Assembly (NCBI GenBank): GCA_000526575.1
Contig: JAGI01000002.1
Coordinates: 2,837,501 to 2,901,500, forward strand
Reading direction: 5' to 3'
Length of the DNA stretch: 64,000 nucleotides
Origin: Clostridium sp. 12(A)
GTDB lineage: Bacteria > Bacillota > Clostridia > Lachnospirales > Lachnospiraceae
The translations under genes and the position numbers were made by a program. The notes below the pieces were generated by a model. The model was given only the letters and a program-made list of their open reading frames with translations. It made no database searches and was not told where the DNA came from. Below are positions 16,739-26,041 of this stretch, one piece after another (the first letter of the stretch is position 1; each line of letters starts with the position of its first letter).

Positions 16739-18154
16739 ATGAAGGATGCAAACAAAAAATACGATGTGATCATCATTGGTGCAGGCCCCTCCGGCATTTT
16801 CTGTGCCTATGAACTGATTGAGAAGAAACCGGAACTTAAGATACTTATGATTGAAAAGGGACGCCCCATTGAAAAACGGATGTGCCCAAAGCGTACCACC
16901 AAGACATGCGTTGGCTGTAAGCCCTGCTCCATTACCACAGGCTTTGCAGGAGCCGGAGCATTCTCTGACGGAAAGCTTTCTTTATCTCCTGATGTGGGAG
17001 GCAATCTTCCGGAGATTTTAGGATACGATAAAACTGTGGAGCTGTTAAAAGAATCCGATAATATCTATTTGAAATTCGGCGCAGATGAAAATGTTTACGG
17101 CGTTGACAAGCAAAAGGAAATCCAGGAGATCCGCCGAAGTGCCATCAATGCCAATTTAAAGCTGATTGAGTGTCCCATCCGCCATTTAGGTACGGAAGAG
17201 GGCTATAAGATCTATACCCGCCTCCAGGAGCATTTACTGGAACAAGGCGTGGAGATGTCCTTTAACACTATGGTAAAGGATATTATCATTGAAGATAATA
17301 AGGCAAAGGGCATTATTACCGATAAGGACGAGACTATCTTTGCAGACGAAATCGTGTCTGCCATTGGACGGGAAGGCTCTGACTGGTTCAGCCACATCTG
17401 CAATCATCATAACATTGAAACAATGGTTGGAACCGTAGACATCGGTGTCCGGGTAGAAGTCCGGGACGAAGTCATGGAGTTCTTAAATAAGAACCTTTAC
17501 GAAGCCAAGCTTGTGTATTACACTCCTACCTTTGACGACAAGGTGCGTACCTTCTGTACCAACCCTTCCGGTGAGGTAGCCACAGAATATTATGAAAATG
17601 GACTGGCCGTTGTCAACGGTCATGCTTATAAATCCCAGGAATACAAGACGAACAACACAAACTTCGCCATTCTTGTTTCCAAGAACTTTACAAAACCATT
17701 TAAGACCCCTATTGAATACGGCAAGCACATTGCCCAGCTTAGCAATATGCTTTGCGATGGCAAGATTCTGGTTCAGACCTTTGGAGATTTTCAGAGGGGA
17801 AGAAGAACCACAGAGGAGAGGTTATGCAGAAATAATATCATCCCAACCTTAAAGGATGCCGTACCGGGAGACTTATCTTTAGTTTTCCCTCACCGTATTA
17901 TGGTTGACATAAAAGAGATGCTTCTGGCTCTTGATAAAGTAACACCTGGTATCGCCAGCGATGAGACTTTATTATATGGAGTTGAAGTTAAGTTCTACTC
18001 AAATAAGGTAGTTGTGAATGCTGACTTTGAGACCAGTGTGGAAGGGCTTAGAGCCATTGGAGATGGAGCGTCTGTGACCAGAGGGCTACAGCAGGCATCT
18101 GCGAATGGGATTAGTGTGGCTAGAAGTATACTTAATAAAAATAGATCCAAATAG
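16739..18154 (+). CDS. FAD-dependent oxidoreductase (NAD(P)/FAD family, 'FAD-dependent dehydrogenase')
   Basis: 471-residue protein with an N-terminal dinucleotide-binding motif (VIIIGAGPSG) and a C-terminal FAD segment ending in AIGDGASVTRGLQQASANG, the shape of a two-dinucleotide flavoprotein. A Cys-rich stretch (CPKRTTKTCVGCKPC) follows the first motif and may bind metal or form disulfides. The family is widespread in Firmicutes but its substrate is not established. AAGGAG precedes the ATG at 16739 by 8 bases; the GTG and ATG just upstream are too close to that site. A terminator follows. Confidence 0.8.
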   Translation: MKDANKKYDVIIIGAGPSGIFCAYELIEKKPELKILMIEKGRPIEKRMCPKRTTKTCVGCKPCSITTGFAGAGAFSDGKLSLSPDVGGNLPEILGYDKTVELLKESDNIYLKFGADENVYGVDKQKEIQEIRRSAINANLKLIECPIRHLGTEEGYKIYTRLQEHLLEQGVEMSFNTMVKDIIIEDNKAKGIITDKDETIFADEIVSAIGREGSDWFSHICNHHNIETMVGTVDIGVRVEVRDEVMEFLNKNLYEAKLVYYTPTFDDKVRTFCTNPSGEVATEYYENGLAVVNGHAYKSQEYKTNNTNFAILVSKNFTKPFKTPIEYGKHIAQLSNMLCDGKILVQTFGDFQRGRRTTEERLCRNNIIPTLKDAVPGDLSLVFPHRIMVDIKEMLLALDKVTPGIASDETLLYGVEVKFYSNKVVVNADFETSVEGLRAIGDGASVTRGLQQASANGISVARSILNKNRSK

Positions 18155-18221
18155 TAAATATACGTTATTTCATGGAACAATATATCACTTGTTCTAAACA
18201 TAAATAGATCATATAGAAAAG

Positions 18222-18246
18222 TCCGTGGAAAACCACGGATTTTTTT
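18222..18246 (+). terminator. Terminator after the FAD oxidoreductase gene
   Basis: TCCGTGG and CCACGGA around a 4-base loop, then seven T residues. Confidence 0.85.
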
Positions 18247-18249
18247 AAT

Positions 18250-18672
18250 GAGAATCTTTATGCGCAGATCGCAGTTTTCTTTATTGAACAATCAAGCAGA
18301 TACATATCATACTGATATATATTACCTCAATTGGAAGAACTGTTTTATAATATAGTAAAATACTTCCAAACACTCGATAAAACAAATTTAGTACAAATAT
18401 TGGCATCCAATATGTATAATTTTGGCACTTTGATTGATTTTAGTTCATTTCATGTTACCATTGTTAATAATATAAAGAAATATATTTATTTTCTTAATTT
18501 GTTATAAACGCGCGCTTTTATATATGTCACTACTAACATATCTATTTCTATTCGTTTTATGAAATAGAACAATTCATAGAAAGATAAGTAATTAATTATA
18601 CTAGAACTTATTGATTAATCGAAATAACTGTTTTAGTTATTAAAAACTTGTTTTCTAGGAGGGAGTTATATT
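18250..18672. other. AT-rich intergenic segment
   Basis: About 420 bases with much lower G+C than the flanks and no frame with a convincing start. An inverted repeat AATAACT/AGTTATT (18623-18641) lies just before the ribosome binding site of the next gene and may be an operator. The composition suggests this segment and the next two genes were acquired together. Confidence 0.5.
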
Positions 18673-19335
18673 ATGTCAAAAACAAAAAGAATTGTTTGTA
18701 TTTTTTTTAGTGCTATGCTTGTCATGTTAAATGCAACTACAGCCTTTGCATCAGCGAATAATACCACTAATAATAATACTTCAATGCAAACCGAATTAAA
18801 TAATAATTTGGTTACTCTTTTAGCTAAAAATGGGATTAAAGCGTCTATTAGTGGCAATCAGGTTTTCTTAGACGATTTGTCCGACATTAATAAAGCTAAT
18901 GATATTGTAGCTCACAACACAAAAAAGCGCCTTAATACAACGTTAGGATATAGTGCCAAGACTTCTTATCCCACACCATACTATGGTCCCTTTGCTGAAT
19001 ATTATAATAATGAGAAGTTTAAAAAAGCAGGTAAAACCGCACTTGCAGCTACTGTTAGCGCTTGGGCAACCGGAGTCAAGGTTCCAAAAGCTTTAGCTGC
19101 TACATTTGTAAGTACATATATTTCCTATTGGTTCATAGAATCTGACTCAGTAAATATTTATACGTCTGTATTATACTACTATTCAGAACTTGGCCCTGGA
19201 ACATTTGGTACTTATGGTAATTTTATTGGTGACTACAGAATAAAGAAAGTTACACGTATCACTAACAACTCGGATTATACAGGTGGAAAAACAAAAACTG
19301 AATATATGAATGATTCACAATTGACACAATTTTAG
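18673..19335 (+). CDS. Secreted protein of unknown function, possible toxin or bacteriocin-like
   Basis: 220 residues with a clear signal peptide (basic MSKTKR, hydrophobic core, AFA-SA cleavage near residue 26). An Asn/Thr-rich linker, a polar middle, a Gly/Ala-rich hydrophobic stretch (about 118-150, KTALAATVSAWATG...) and a Tyr-rich end follow. I do not recognise a family. GGAGGGAG precedes the start. The gene is AT-rich and AAT/AAA-biased, unlike its neighbours. It is followed by a 62-residue membrane protein, an arrangement seen in secreted toxin/immunity pairs, but that reading is inference. Confidence 0.6.
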   Translation: MSKTKRIVCIFFSAMLVMLNATTAFASANNTTNNNTSMQTELNNNLVTLLAKNGIKASISGNQVFLDDLSDINKANDIVAHNTKKRLNTTLGYSAKTSYPTPYYGPFAEYYNNEKFKKAGKTALAATVSAWATGVKVPKALAATFVSTYISYWFIESDSVNIYTSVLYYYSELGPGTFGTYGNFIGDYRIKKVTRITNNSDYTGGKTKTEYMNDSQLTQF

Positions 19336-19371
19336 TTATGTTGAATAAGATTTTATATAAAGGAAAAAACA

Positions 19372-19560
19372 ATGAAAAAAAGATTGGTTTTTTGGGGTAA
19401 GTATATACTTATTATAATATTAATAATGATATGTAATTATATTTTTGCAGAACAAGAGTGGATATCCTATCCTGCTGTGATACTCGGCCCTGTCATAGGA
19501 CTTCTATTTTTTGATGTGATCAATTACATTTATAAAAAATTCAAAAAACCAGATGATTAA
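19372..19560 (+). CDS. Small membrane protein, 62 residues, possible immunity-like partner
   Basis: Two membrane helices are visible (about 9-26 and 32-52) with a basic C-terminal tail (KKFKKPDD). It starts 36 bases after the secreted protein, shares its AT-rich composition and ends at a strong terminator, so both are probably on one transcript. The shape is like that of small immunity proteins, but there is no sequence motif to prove it. Confidence 0.55.
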   Translation: MKKRLVFWGKYILIIILIMICNYIFAEQEWISYPAVILGPVIGLLFFDVINYIYKKFKKPDD

Positions 19561-19570
19561 AAGTAATTTT

Positions 19571-19616
19571 AAAAAGACAGGGGCAAAGTTTAGAAAGCTT
19601 TGCCCCTGTCTTTTTT
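19571..19616. terminator. Bidirectional terminator
   Basis: A long perfect stem, AAAGACAGGGGCAAAG paired with CTTTGCCCCTGTCTTT around a short loop, flanked by A-run and T-run. It serves the small membrane gene on the right-reading side and the HAD gene on the left-reading side. Confidence 0.85.
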
Positions 19617-19670
19617 GTTCATAATTCTTTATCTTCTAGATAGATAGCTATTCAACTACCTTCTCACAGC

Positions 19671-20468
19671 TTATATAAGTCCAAGCTTCTTCATCGCATA
19701 AGCCACGCCGTCATCTTCTACATTCTTTGTAAAGAAGGTAGCATACGGCTCCAGTTCCACGCTGTGATGCCCCATAAGCACACAGTTTTTCGCAAACTGG
19801 AACATGGGGAGGTCATTGGTGCTGTCACCGAACACGTAGACGTCGGATAAATCAATGTCATAGTGCTTCATAATCAGCTCAATGCCAGTTGCCTTGGTGT
19901 GTCCGGTTGGAACGCATTCGTAAAAGCCATTCCCTCTGTTAATGATGTCAATATCATCTTTCAGTGCCTGGTAAAATCCTTTGATGTCACTGTTTTCATC
20001 TGACAGGACAAAGAACTTGTCAAAGTCGTAGCAATCTTCCTCCCAGCCAAAGGTGGAAACTTTCCCTTCCTTTATCATCTGGTCTTTCATCTTGGCTACT
20101 ACAGGCATCCAGGAATCTTCTTTTCTGAAATAACAGCCTTCCGTTCCTTCCAGTACTCCGTCAAGCTTATGTCTCATGATGATCTGCTTAATTTCGCTGC
20201 CTCTTTTTCTGGGTATGGTAGTGGAATAAAGAATCTCCTCCCCTGCCACAACTCTGGTGCCACAACCGCAGCAATAGCCGTCTACTTCCACCATACGCGC
20301 TACAGGGCCGATCAGGCTGTAGGTCCTCCCGGTATTGACAAATACCAGATGACCATTCTTTCTGGCCTGATCAATGGCCTCCTTGGCGCTTACCGGAACG
20401 TTCCGGTTGATTTCAGAAAACAGCGTGCCGTCTATGTCAAAGAACAGCGCCTTCTGTCTTTCGTTCAT
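19671..20468 (-). CDS. HAD-superfamily phosphatase, Cof/YidA type
   Basis: 265-residue hydrolase with motif I FFDIDGTLF near the start, a C2-type cap domain in the middle and motif IV FGDSTNDLPMF near residue 215. This class dephosphorylates sugar phosphates, flavin precursors or nucleotides; the substrate cannot be read from sequence. It overlaps the end of xpt by 4 bases (ATGA), implying co-translation and perhaps a nucleotide-linked role. Confidence 0.85.
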   Translation of the reverse strand: MNERQKALFFDIDGTLFSEINRNVPVSAKEAIDQARKNGHLVFVNTGRTYSLIGPVARMVEVDGYCCGCGTRVVAGEEILYSTTIPRKRGSEIKQIIMRHKLDGVLEGTEGCYFRKEDSWMPVVAKMKDQMIKEGKVSTFGWEEDCYDFDKFFVLSDENSDIKGFYQALKDDIDIINRGNGFYECVPTGHTKATGIELIMKHYDIDLSDVYVFGDSTNDLPMFQFAKNCVLMGHHSVELEPYATFFTKNVEDDGVAYAMKKLGLI

Positions 20469-21049
20469 TTGTCACCTCTGAAACAAATAGTGCCGGTAGT
20501 CTCGTCCATACGTTCAACGATGGCAAGGGATTCCACCTTAACACCTTCTGCTCTCAACCGGTCACCTCCCGGCTGGAAGCCCTTTTCAATTACGATACCT
20601 GCGCCAATAAGCTCAGCGCCGGAATCCTTTACAATCGCAGCCAATCCTTCCAGGGCTTTTCCGTTGGCTAAGAAATCATCAATTAAAAGCACTTTGTCTC
20701 CTGCCCCAAGAAATTCCTTGGATACCATGACATCATACGTTCTTCCATGGGTAAAGGACTCCACCTGTGTGGTGTATACGTCACCTGCGATATTCTTTGT
20801 CTTTGATTTTTTGGCAAATACTACCGGCACGTCAAAATACTGGGCAACGATACAGGCGATTCCGATCCCAGAAGCCTCAATCGTTAAGATTTTATTGACT
20901 TCACAATCAGCAAAGCGTCTTTTAAACTCTTTTCCGATCTCAACAAACAGCTTAATATCCATCTGGTGATTTAAAAAACTATCTACCTTAAGTACGTCAC
21001 CGGATTTAATCTTGCCATCCTTACGTATTCTGTCCTTTAACAGCTGCAT
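20465..21049 (-). CDS. xpt: Xanthine phosphoribosyltransferase
   Basis: Converts xanthine and PRPP to XMP for purine salvage. The 194-residue length is typical. The opening MQLLKDRIRKDG and SFLNHQMD segments are those of Xpt, and the PRPP site VLLIDDFLANGKAL is present. It lies 24 bases after the trigger-factor-like gene. There is no room for the purine riboswitch that usually controls xpt in Firmicutes, so it must be read from an upstream promoter. Confidence 0.93.
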   Translation of the reverse strand: MQLLKDRIRKDGKIKSGDVLKVDSFLNHQMDIKLFVEIGKEFKRRFADCEVNKILTIEASGIGIACIVAQYFDVPVVFAKKSKTKNIAGDVYTTQVESFTHGRTYDVMVSKEFLGAGDKVLLIDDFLANGKALEGLAAIVKDSGAELIGAGIVIEKGFQPGGDRLRAEGVKVESLAIVERMDETTGTICFRGDK

Positions 21050-21073
21050 AAAGGTTCCTCCTGTTGAATTTAA

Positions 21074-22171
21074 TTATTTGATCACTGCGTTCTGCATTAA
21101 GTATTCCATTACCTTGTTATTCATCACATAATCGTCTACTTCAAACTGACCTTCTGCCTTAATCAGTTCCTCTGCGTTCTCATAGCCTAACTCAGTAGCA
21201 ACTTCTTTCCGGTCATCATCAGTCACAGCGAGCTTCTCTTTTTCAGCAATGGCATTGACGATCAGTCTCTGCTTTACGATCTCTTCTGCCTGTGTCTTCG
21301 CAGCTGTCTTAAAGTCTTCCTCTTTCATGCCGGTAAATGCAGTGATAAAGGTAGTGAAATCCATACCGTAAGCAGCTGCCTGGTTGGTGTATCTTGCAAT
21401 CAGGTTATCATAATTGGCATCAATGGCCTTCTGCTCTGGCTCTACCTTGCAGTTTGCTGAAATGGCTGTATAAATGTCATTCTTAACCTTCTGCTCTGCT
21501 GCATCGTTTTTGCTCTTTAAAAGAGTCTGCTTTGTCTCTTCCTTGTACTCGTCCACGGTCTTTGATTTTGTATTTTCCTGTACGTATGCATCATTTAATT
21601 CAGGGACCTGTTTCTCCTGTACGGAATTCACAGTAACTTCGAACACAACCGGCTTTCCTGCCAGGTCTTTGTTCTGATAATTTTCCGGGAATGTTACATT
21701 TAAGGATACCTTGTCTCCTTTTTTAGCGCCGATCAGCCCATCTTCAAATCCATCGATAAACTGGTTGGAACCAATGGTAAGGTCATAGCCTTTTGCTGTG
21801 CCTCCGTCGAATGCAACGCCATCCTTGGTGCCGGCATAATCGATATTGACCACATCTCCGTCCTTAACTTCACGGTCAACATCAACTTTTTTCTCATGAG
21901 CTGCCAGATCCTGGTCAATGGCCTGCTGGAGCTCTTCGTCAGTCACTTCTACAGGGTCTTTTGTGACCTCGATTCCTTTATACTCTCCAAGAGTTACTTT
22001 ACCGTTATCAATATTAGTTAAGTCCTGTGTTGCCACGGTTTCCTGTGCAGAGGACTCGGTAGCTTCTGTGCTTGTTTGTGTCGTTTCTTTTACATCTTTT
22101 TTGGAACAGCCGGAAATAAGGGTGGCGGCAACCATACCGCACATGCATACTTTAAAAATTTTCTTCATCAT
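21074..22171 (-). CDS. Trigger-factor-like peptidyl-prolyl isomerase lipoprotein
   Basis: 365 residues. The N-terminus is a lipoprotein signal with lipobox LISGC (Cys22), followed by a Thr/Ser/Glu-rich linker. The middle is an FKBP-type isomerase domain (about 95-190, with VNIDYAGTKDG and FIDGFEDGLIGAKKGD). The C-terminal half is the helical trigger-factor chaperone region. The ribosome-binding N-domain of cytoplasmic trigger factor is replaced by the lipoprotein signal, so this should be a membrane-tethered foldase outside the cell. It heads a unit with xpt and the HAD gene. Confidence 0.88.
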   Translation of the reverse strand: MMKKIFKVCMCGMVAATLISGCSKKDVKETTQTSTEATESSAQETVATQDLTNIDNGKVTLGEYKGIEVTKDPVEVTDEELQQAIDQDLAAHEKKVDVDREVKDGDVVNIDYAGTKDGVAFDGGTAKGYDLTIGSNQFIDGFEDGLIGAKKGDKVSLNVTFPENYQNKDLAGKPVVFEVTVNSVQEKQVPELNDAYVQENTKSKTVDEYKEETKQTLLKSKNDAAEQKVKNDIYTAISANCKVEPEQKAIDANYDNLIARYTNQAAAYGMDFTTFITAFTGMKEEDFKTAAKTQAEEIVKQRLIVNAIAEKEKLAVTDDDRKEVATELGYENAEELIKAEGQFEVDDYVMNNKVMEYLMQNAVIK

Positions 22172-22294
22172 ACAATCCTTTTTCTTTCTATTTTAATGAT
22201 TAACAGGAAAAACACTTCCTGTTTGTTATACCATATTGGGCATGGGAAAAAAAGCATTTTGCAGAAATTAACAAAAATTTCAAGAATAATTCTG

Positions 22295-23689
22295 TTATTT
22301 GTAAAAAGCTCGGAATGCCTTATATGTATTGTATACATCAAGTTTGGAGGAAAGCTCAAATGGGGAATGCATGGAAAGAATGGGGACACCCAAATCCACA
22401 ACATCTACATCCATGGCTGCGATATATTTGGCAATGGTACCGCCGCCGCCCTGGTCAACCGCTCCAAGCTCACCGATCTGCCAGTATACTCCTTCTTCTT
22501 CCATGAGTGCAATCACCTTTGCCATCAGCTCTGCACTGGCATCGTTGGAACCGCCTTTTCCTCTTACTCCGGTATATTTGGTAAGAACACAGCCCTTGTT
22601 TAAAAAGCAGGCGTTGCGTTCCTCATACACCTGAGAGAAGGTGGGGTCATAGGCTGCGTTCACATCTGAGGATAAGCACATGGAGTTACGCAGAATGGTT
22701 CTTGCCGGAACGTCTGCCATCTCAGCCAGATCCTCAATAAAATGAAGCACGAAATCAGAGTTTAAGCCTGTATTTCCGTCGGAACCGATTTCTTCCTTGT
22801 CTGCAAGAACGGTTACTGTGGTGTACTGAGGCATCACTGCATCAATCTCTGCCATCAGTGCAGTATAGGCACAGACTCTGTCATCCTGTCCGTAGGCACC
22901 GATCATGCTTCGGTCAAATCCAACGTCACATGCCTTCTGAGCAGGTACCAGCTCGATTTCTGCCCGTAAGAAATCTCCTTCTGTGATTCCATAACGGTCA
23001 TGAAGAAGCTTTAAGGCCAGAAGCTTAACGGGATCCTTTAAATCTGCGTCATCTACATAAGGGATGGAACCGATTAAGATGTTAAGCTCTTCTCCTTTTA
23101 ATCCGTCTCTTAATTTTCTCTCATTCTGCTCTGCTGCCAGATGAGGAAGAAGATCGGTAACACAAAGAACCGGGTCACCTGGCTTTTCGCCAATGTTGAC
23201 TTCCACGATTTCCCCATTTTTCTTAATGATTACGCCGTGCATGGCAAGAGGAGTGGTGCCCCACTGATATTTGCGGATACCGCCGTAATAATGAGTCTTA
23301 AAGTAAGCCAGATCATTTTTTTCATAAACCGGATTTGGCTTTAAGTCAAGTCTTGGGGAATCGATATGTGCTCCATTGATACGGACGCCCTGATCCACGC
23401 CCTCTTTTCCAAAGGTGGTTGCAATAATGGCTTTTCCACGGTTTACATAATATACCTTTTCTCCTGCTTTGTATTTTTTACCGGTTACAAAAGGTACATA
23501 ACCCTGCATCTCAAGCATTGCCACTGCTTCTCTTACACATTCACGCTCTGTTTTGCCATTGTCTAAAAACCGCTTGTAGCCCTCACAAAATATCTCAGCG
23601 TCTTCCATCTGCTGAGGTGCAACTTTTCCAATGTGAGGGAACATAAATGTCAGTTCTTCCTGTAATAGCTGTCCCTTTGTTTTCTCCAT
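22295..23689 (-). CDS. M18-family aminopeptidase
   Basis: Zinc aminopeptidase of about 464 residues, cytoplasmic, probably removing N-terminal acidic or neutral residues from peptides. The metal and catalytic motifs are visible: GAHIDSPRLDLKP, DKEEIGSDGNTG, and near the C-terminus a histidine in SMHSPFE. I chose the ATG at 23689 (MEKTKGQLL), which has GGAGG upstream, rather than a longer reading that overlaps dtd. Confidence 0.92.
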   Translation of the reverse strand: MEKTKGQLLQEELTFMFPHIGKVAPQQMEDAEIFCEGYKRFLDNGKTERECVREAVAMLEMQGYVPFVTGKKYKAGEKVYYVNRGKAIIATTFGKEGVDQGVRINGAHIDSPRLDLKPNPVYEKNDLAYFKTHYYGGIRKYQWGTTPLAMHGVIIKKNGEIVEVNIGEKPGDPVLCVTDLLPHLAAEQNERKLRDGLKGEELNILIGSIPYVDDADLKDPVKLLALKLLHDRYGITEGDFLRAEIELVPAQKACDVGFDRSMIGAYGQDDRVCAYTALMAEIDAVMPQYTTVTVLADKEEIGSDGNTGLNSDFVLHFIEDLAEMADVPARTILRNSMCLSSDVNAAYDPTFSQVYEERNACFLNKGCVLTKYTGVRGKGGSNDASAELMAKVIALMEEEGVYWQIGELGAVDQGGGGTIAKYIAAMDVDVVDLGVPILSMHSPFELSSKLDVYNTYKAFRAFYK

Positions 23690-23744
23690 GATCCATTCCT
23701 CCATCTTTTCTATGGGCATCTGCCCGATATTTTTATTCGTACTG

Positions 23745-24197
23745 CTAACTGCAGATCTCGTCGCTGTCAAGGACCAGTGTAAACGGCCCGTCATTTAAAA
23801 GCTCCACCTTCATATCCGCCCCGAAAATACCTTTTTCCACCCGGTGACCATTGGTTCTTAAATGTTCTACCATATATTCATACATGTGGTTAGCATGCTC
23901 CGGTCCTCCAGCCTTTGTAAAGCTGGGCCGGTTTCCTTTTTTGCAGTCTGCATACAGGGTAAACTGGCTGACTGCCAAAATATCTCCTGATACATCGGAA
24001 AGGGATAAATTGGTCTTTCCATCCCCGTCTTCAAATATTCGAAGCTTACTGATCTTGTCTGCCATCTTTCTGGCAATGTCTTCTGTGTCCGTATGGGATA
24101 CACCGATAAACAGCAGAAAGCCTTTCTTAATCTCACCGGTAACGCTTCCCTCTACGGTAACGGAAGCCTTCCTTACACGCTGTAAAACAACCTTCAT
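23745..24197 (-). CDS. dtd: D-aminoacyl-tRNA deacylase
   Basis: Hydrolyses D-amino acids mischarged on tRNA. The 150 residues have the family motifs SQFTLYADCKKGNRPSF and GPEHANHMYEY. The usual Gly-Pro pair of the chiral-proofreading site is near the latter. The length matches the family exactly. It lies between the membrane phosphodiesterase and the aminopeptidase, all read leftwards with short gaps. Confidence 0.95.
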   Translation of the reverse strand: MKVVLQRVRKASVTVEGSVTGEIKKGFLLFIGVSHTDTEDIARKMADKISKLRIFEDGDGKTNLSLSDVSGDILAVSQFTLYADCKKGNRPSFTKAGGPEHANHMYEYMVEHLRTNGHRVEKGIFGADMKVELLNDGPFTLVLDSDEICS

Positions 24198-24210
24198 GTT
24201 TCTCTCCTGT

Positions 24211-26010
24211 CTATTTCAGCACCAACCTTAAATACTCCAAAAGATTCTCAGCGGCTTCCTCCCGGTATATGATCTCTCTGGCTAGAACCGGATAATCCGT
24301 GATGATATTGTCTACGGAAAGCATCTTCATCCGCTCCATCTCACTTTTTGAGTTCACCGTCCAGGCATGGACTGCCTTGCCCTTTTGGTGGGCAGCTTCC
24401 ACCAGCCGCTCCGTCACAAAGCTGGACTGGAGGCTGATTAAATCAATATCGTCACTGGAATAATAGTTTCCGTAAGCGGCTGAAACGATATATCCGGTAC
24501 GAATCTTTTCATCAAGCTTTTTTATCCTGGAAAGATAAGTAAATCTTGATGAGGTGACCACACACTGCTCTGCCATCTGATATTTGTCGATGAGAAGAGC
24601 CACCTTTTCCGGAAGGAGACTGTCATCTCCTGCTCCCTTGATCTCAATATTTAAGTTAATCTTACCCTTACAGTATTCCATGACCTCTTCGAGGGTTGGT
24701 ATCTTCTCCTCTTTAAAATCCTCGGAAAACCACACACCCACATCAAGGGCCTGAAGCTCCTCAAAGGTATAGGAGCCTATGGTCCTGTTGACACCGGCAA
24801 CCCGCCTTAATGTGGAATCATGTCCCAGTACTACAACGCCATCCTTTGTCTCCTGGACATCGATCTCCGCGTAATCAGATAAATCTGCAACGGCCTGTTT
24901 AATGGCTGCCATGGTATTTTCCGGTGCTTCCTTAGAGCTTCCTCTATGGGCCGTAATCTGAACCGTCGAAAGAATCCCACCGGCAATGGCTGAGCCATTA
25001 TACACCACATGAAACAGGGTCAGCAGGCTGAAAATCGTTGCCGCTGATATGGAGATAAGGGCTGTTTTTCTGTTTGCCCAACGGGTACCGGAATCAGAGA
25101 TGTTTCCTGATTTTTTAAGTACCCTGCTGCTGAACTGAAAATACTGGACACTTAAAGCCCCGTAATTTCCCATGGCAAGAAGCATGCTGCTTAAGAAAAG
25201 AAGCACTAAGTCAATCCGTGCGCATGCAGCCGGAAGAAAGGCGAGGGCCAGTCTGTTATCCGTAAACAAGATCACTGCCACGGCTGTAATAAGTACGCAG
25301 AAGAAGTAAACCAGCTTTAAGAGTAACACAAAGGCACCGTAATAAATCGTTAGCAAGCATATGACCTTGGGAATCCTGTGCCTTAAAAGCCACCAGCTTC
25401 TAAGATACCCCTCCCGGAAATTCTTCTGCTCCACCATGCAGGCATGAAAGGTGTATAGGCCAGGAACCACTGCCACTAAAAGCAGTATGATGACCAGCGT
25501 TATAAGCACCTTTCCCAGAGGCTCAGAAAGAATCTCGTCCATGACAAAATCAAGGGGCTTTATATGTGTGAAGAACCGGTAAATCAGATATAAATTTGCC
25601 AGCGTATAATTTGCCAGTATAAGTAGTCCAAGTCCCCAGTTCTTTTTACGGATTTCATCCCAAAGCTTTATGAGGCCACCGGATAAAATCTCCCAAGGCT
25701 TTAGCTTTCTGGTATAATAAATTCCCTGAAAAAGCGTAAGAAAGCAGCCCGTCTCAAATATGAGAATGAGGATGCCAAAAAAGATCAGAACAGCCAAAAT
25801 CACAATGGTCCAGGGCTTTAAGAGAAAATCTCCGATGTTGGCAGCTGTCAGATAACTGTAGCCCGCCAGTTTAAGGGCTATGAATAAGCCCCGATCCAGC
25901 GCAAATAAATAAAGCGTAGTCGTTACCAGACGGAATGCCAGAGAAAAAAAGAACGCATTCTTCCTGTTATATTTTAGAATCCTTAAGGTGTCTTTTGTTA
26001 ATGTGCTCAT
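24211..26010 (-). CDS. Membrane-anchored glycerophosphodiester phosphodiesterase
   Basis: 599-residue protein in two parts. The first ~335 residues hold about eight membrane helices of the GPDPase_memb type. The C-terminal ~250 residues are a GDPD barrel with the catalytic start TAHRGSSKEAPENT, the metal residues in AEIDVQETKDG, and LGHDSTLRR. It would split glycerophosphodiesters from lipids to glycerol-3-phosphate plus an alcohol at the membrane. dtd follows 13 bases later. Confidence 0.92.
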   Translation of the reverse strand: MSTLTKDTLRILKYNRKNAFFFSLAFRLVTTTLYLFALDRGLFIALKLAGYSYLTAANIGDFLLKPWTIVILAVLIFFGILILIFETGCFLTLFQGIYYTRKLKPWEILSGGLIKLWDEIRKKNWGLGLLILANYTLANLYLIYRFFTHIKPLDFVMDEILSEPLGKVLITLVIILLLVAVVPGLYTFHACMVEQKNFREGYLRSWWLLRHRIPKVICLLTIYYGAFVLLLKLVYFFCVLITAVAVILFTDNRLALAFLPAACARIDLVLLFLSSMLLAMGNYGALSVQYFQFSSRVLKKSGNISDSGTRWANRKTALISISAATIFSLLTLFHVVYNGSAIAGGILSTVQITAHRGSSKEAPENTMAAIKQAVADLSDYAEIDVQETKDGVVVLGHDSTLRRVAGVNRTIGSYTFEELQALDVGVWFSEDFKEEKIPTLEEVMEYCKGKINLNIEIKGAGDDSLLPEKVALLIDKYQMAEQCVVTSSRFTYLSRIKKLDEKIRTGYIVSAAYGNYYSSDDIDLISLQSSFVTERLVEAAHQKGKAVHAWTVNSKSEMERMKMLSVDNIITDYPVLAREIIYREEAAENLLEYLRLVLK

Positions 26011-26041
26011 AGAATGACCTTCTTTGCAGCGGATTGTTCTG

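Noticed and set aside
18250-19560. Insertion sequence or prophage remnant as source of the AT-rich islet
   Set aside because: No transposase, integrase, terminal inverted repeats or target duplications are visible; only composition suggests transfer.
21050-21073. Purine riboswitch expected before xpt
   Set aside because: The gap to the upstream gene is only 24 bases, too short for the aptamer, and no such motif is seen before the upstream gene either.
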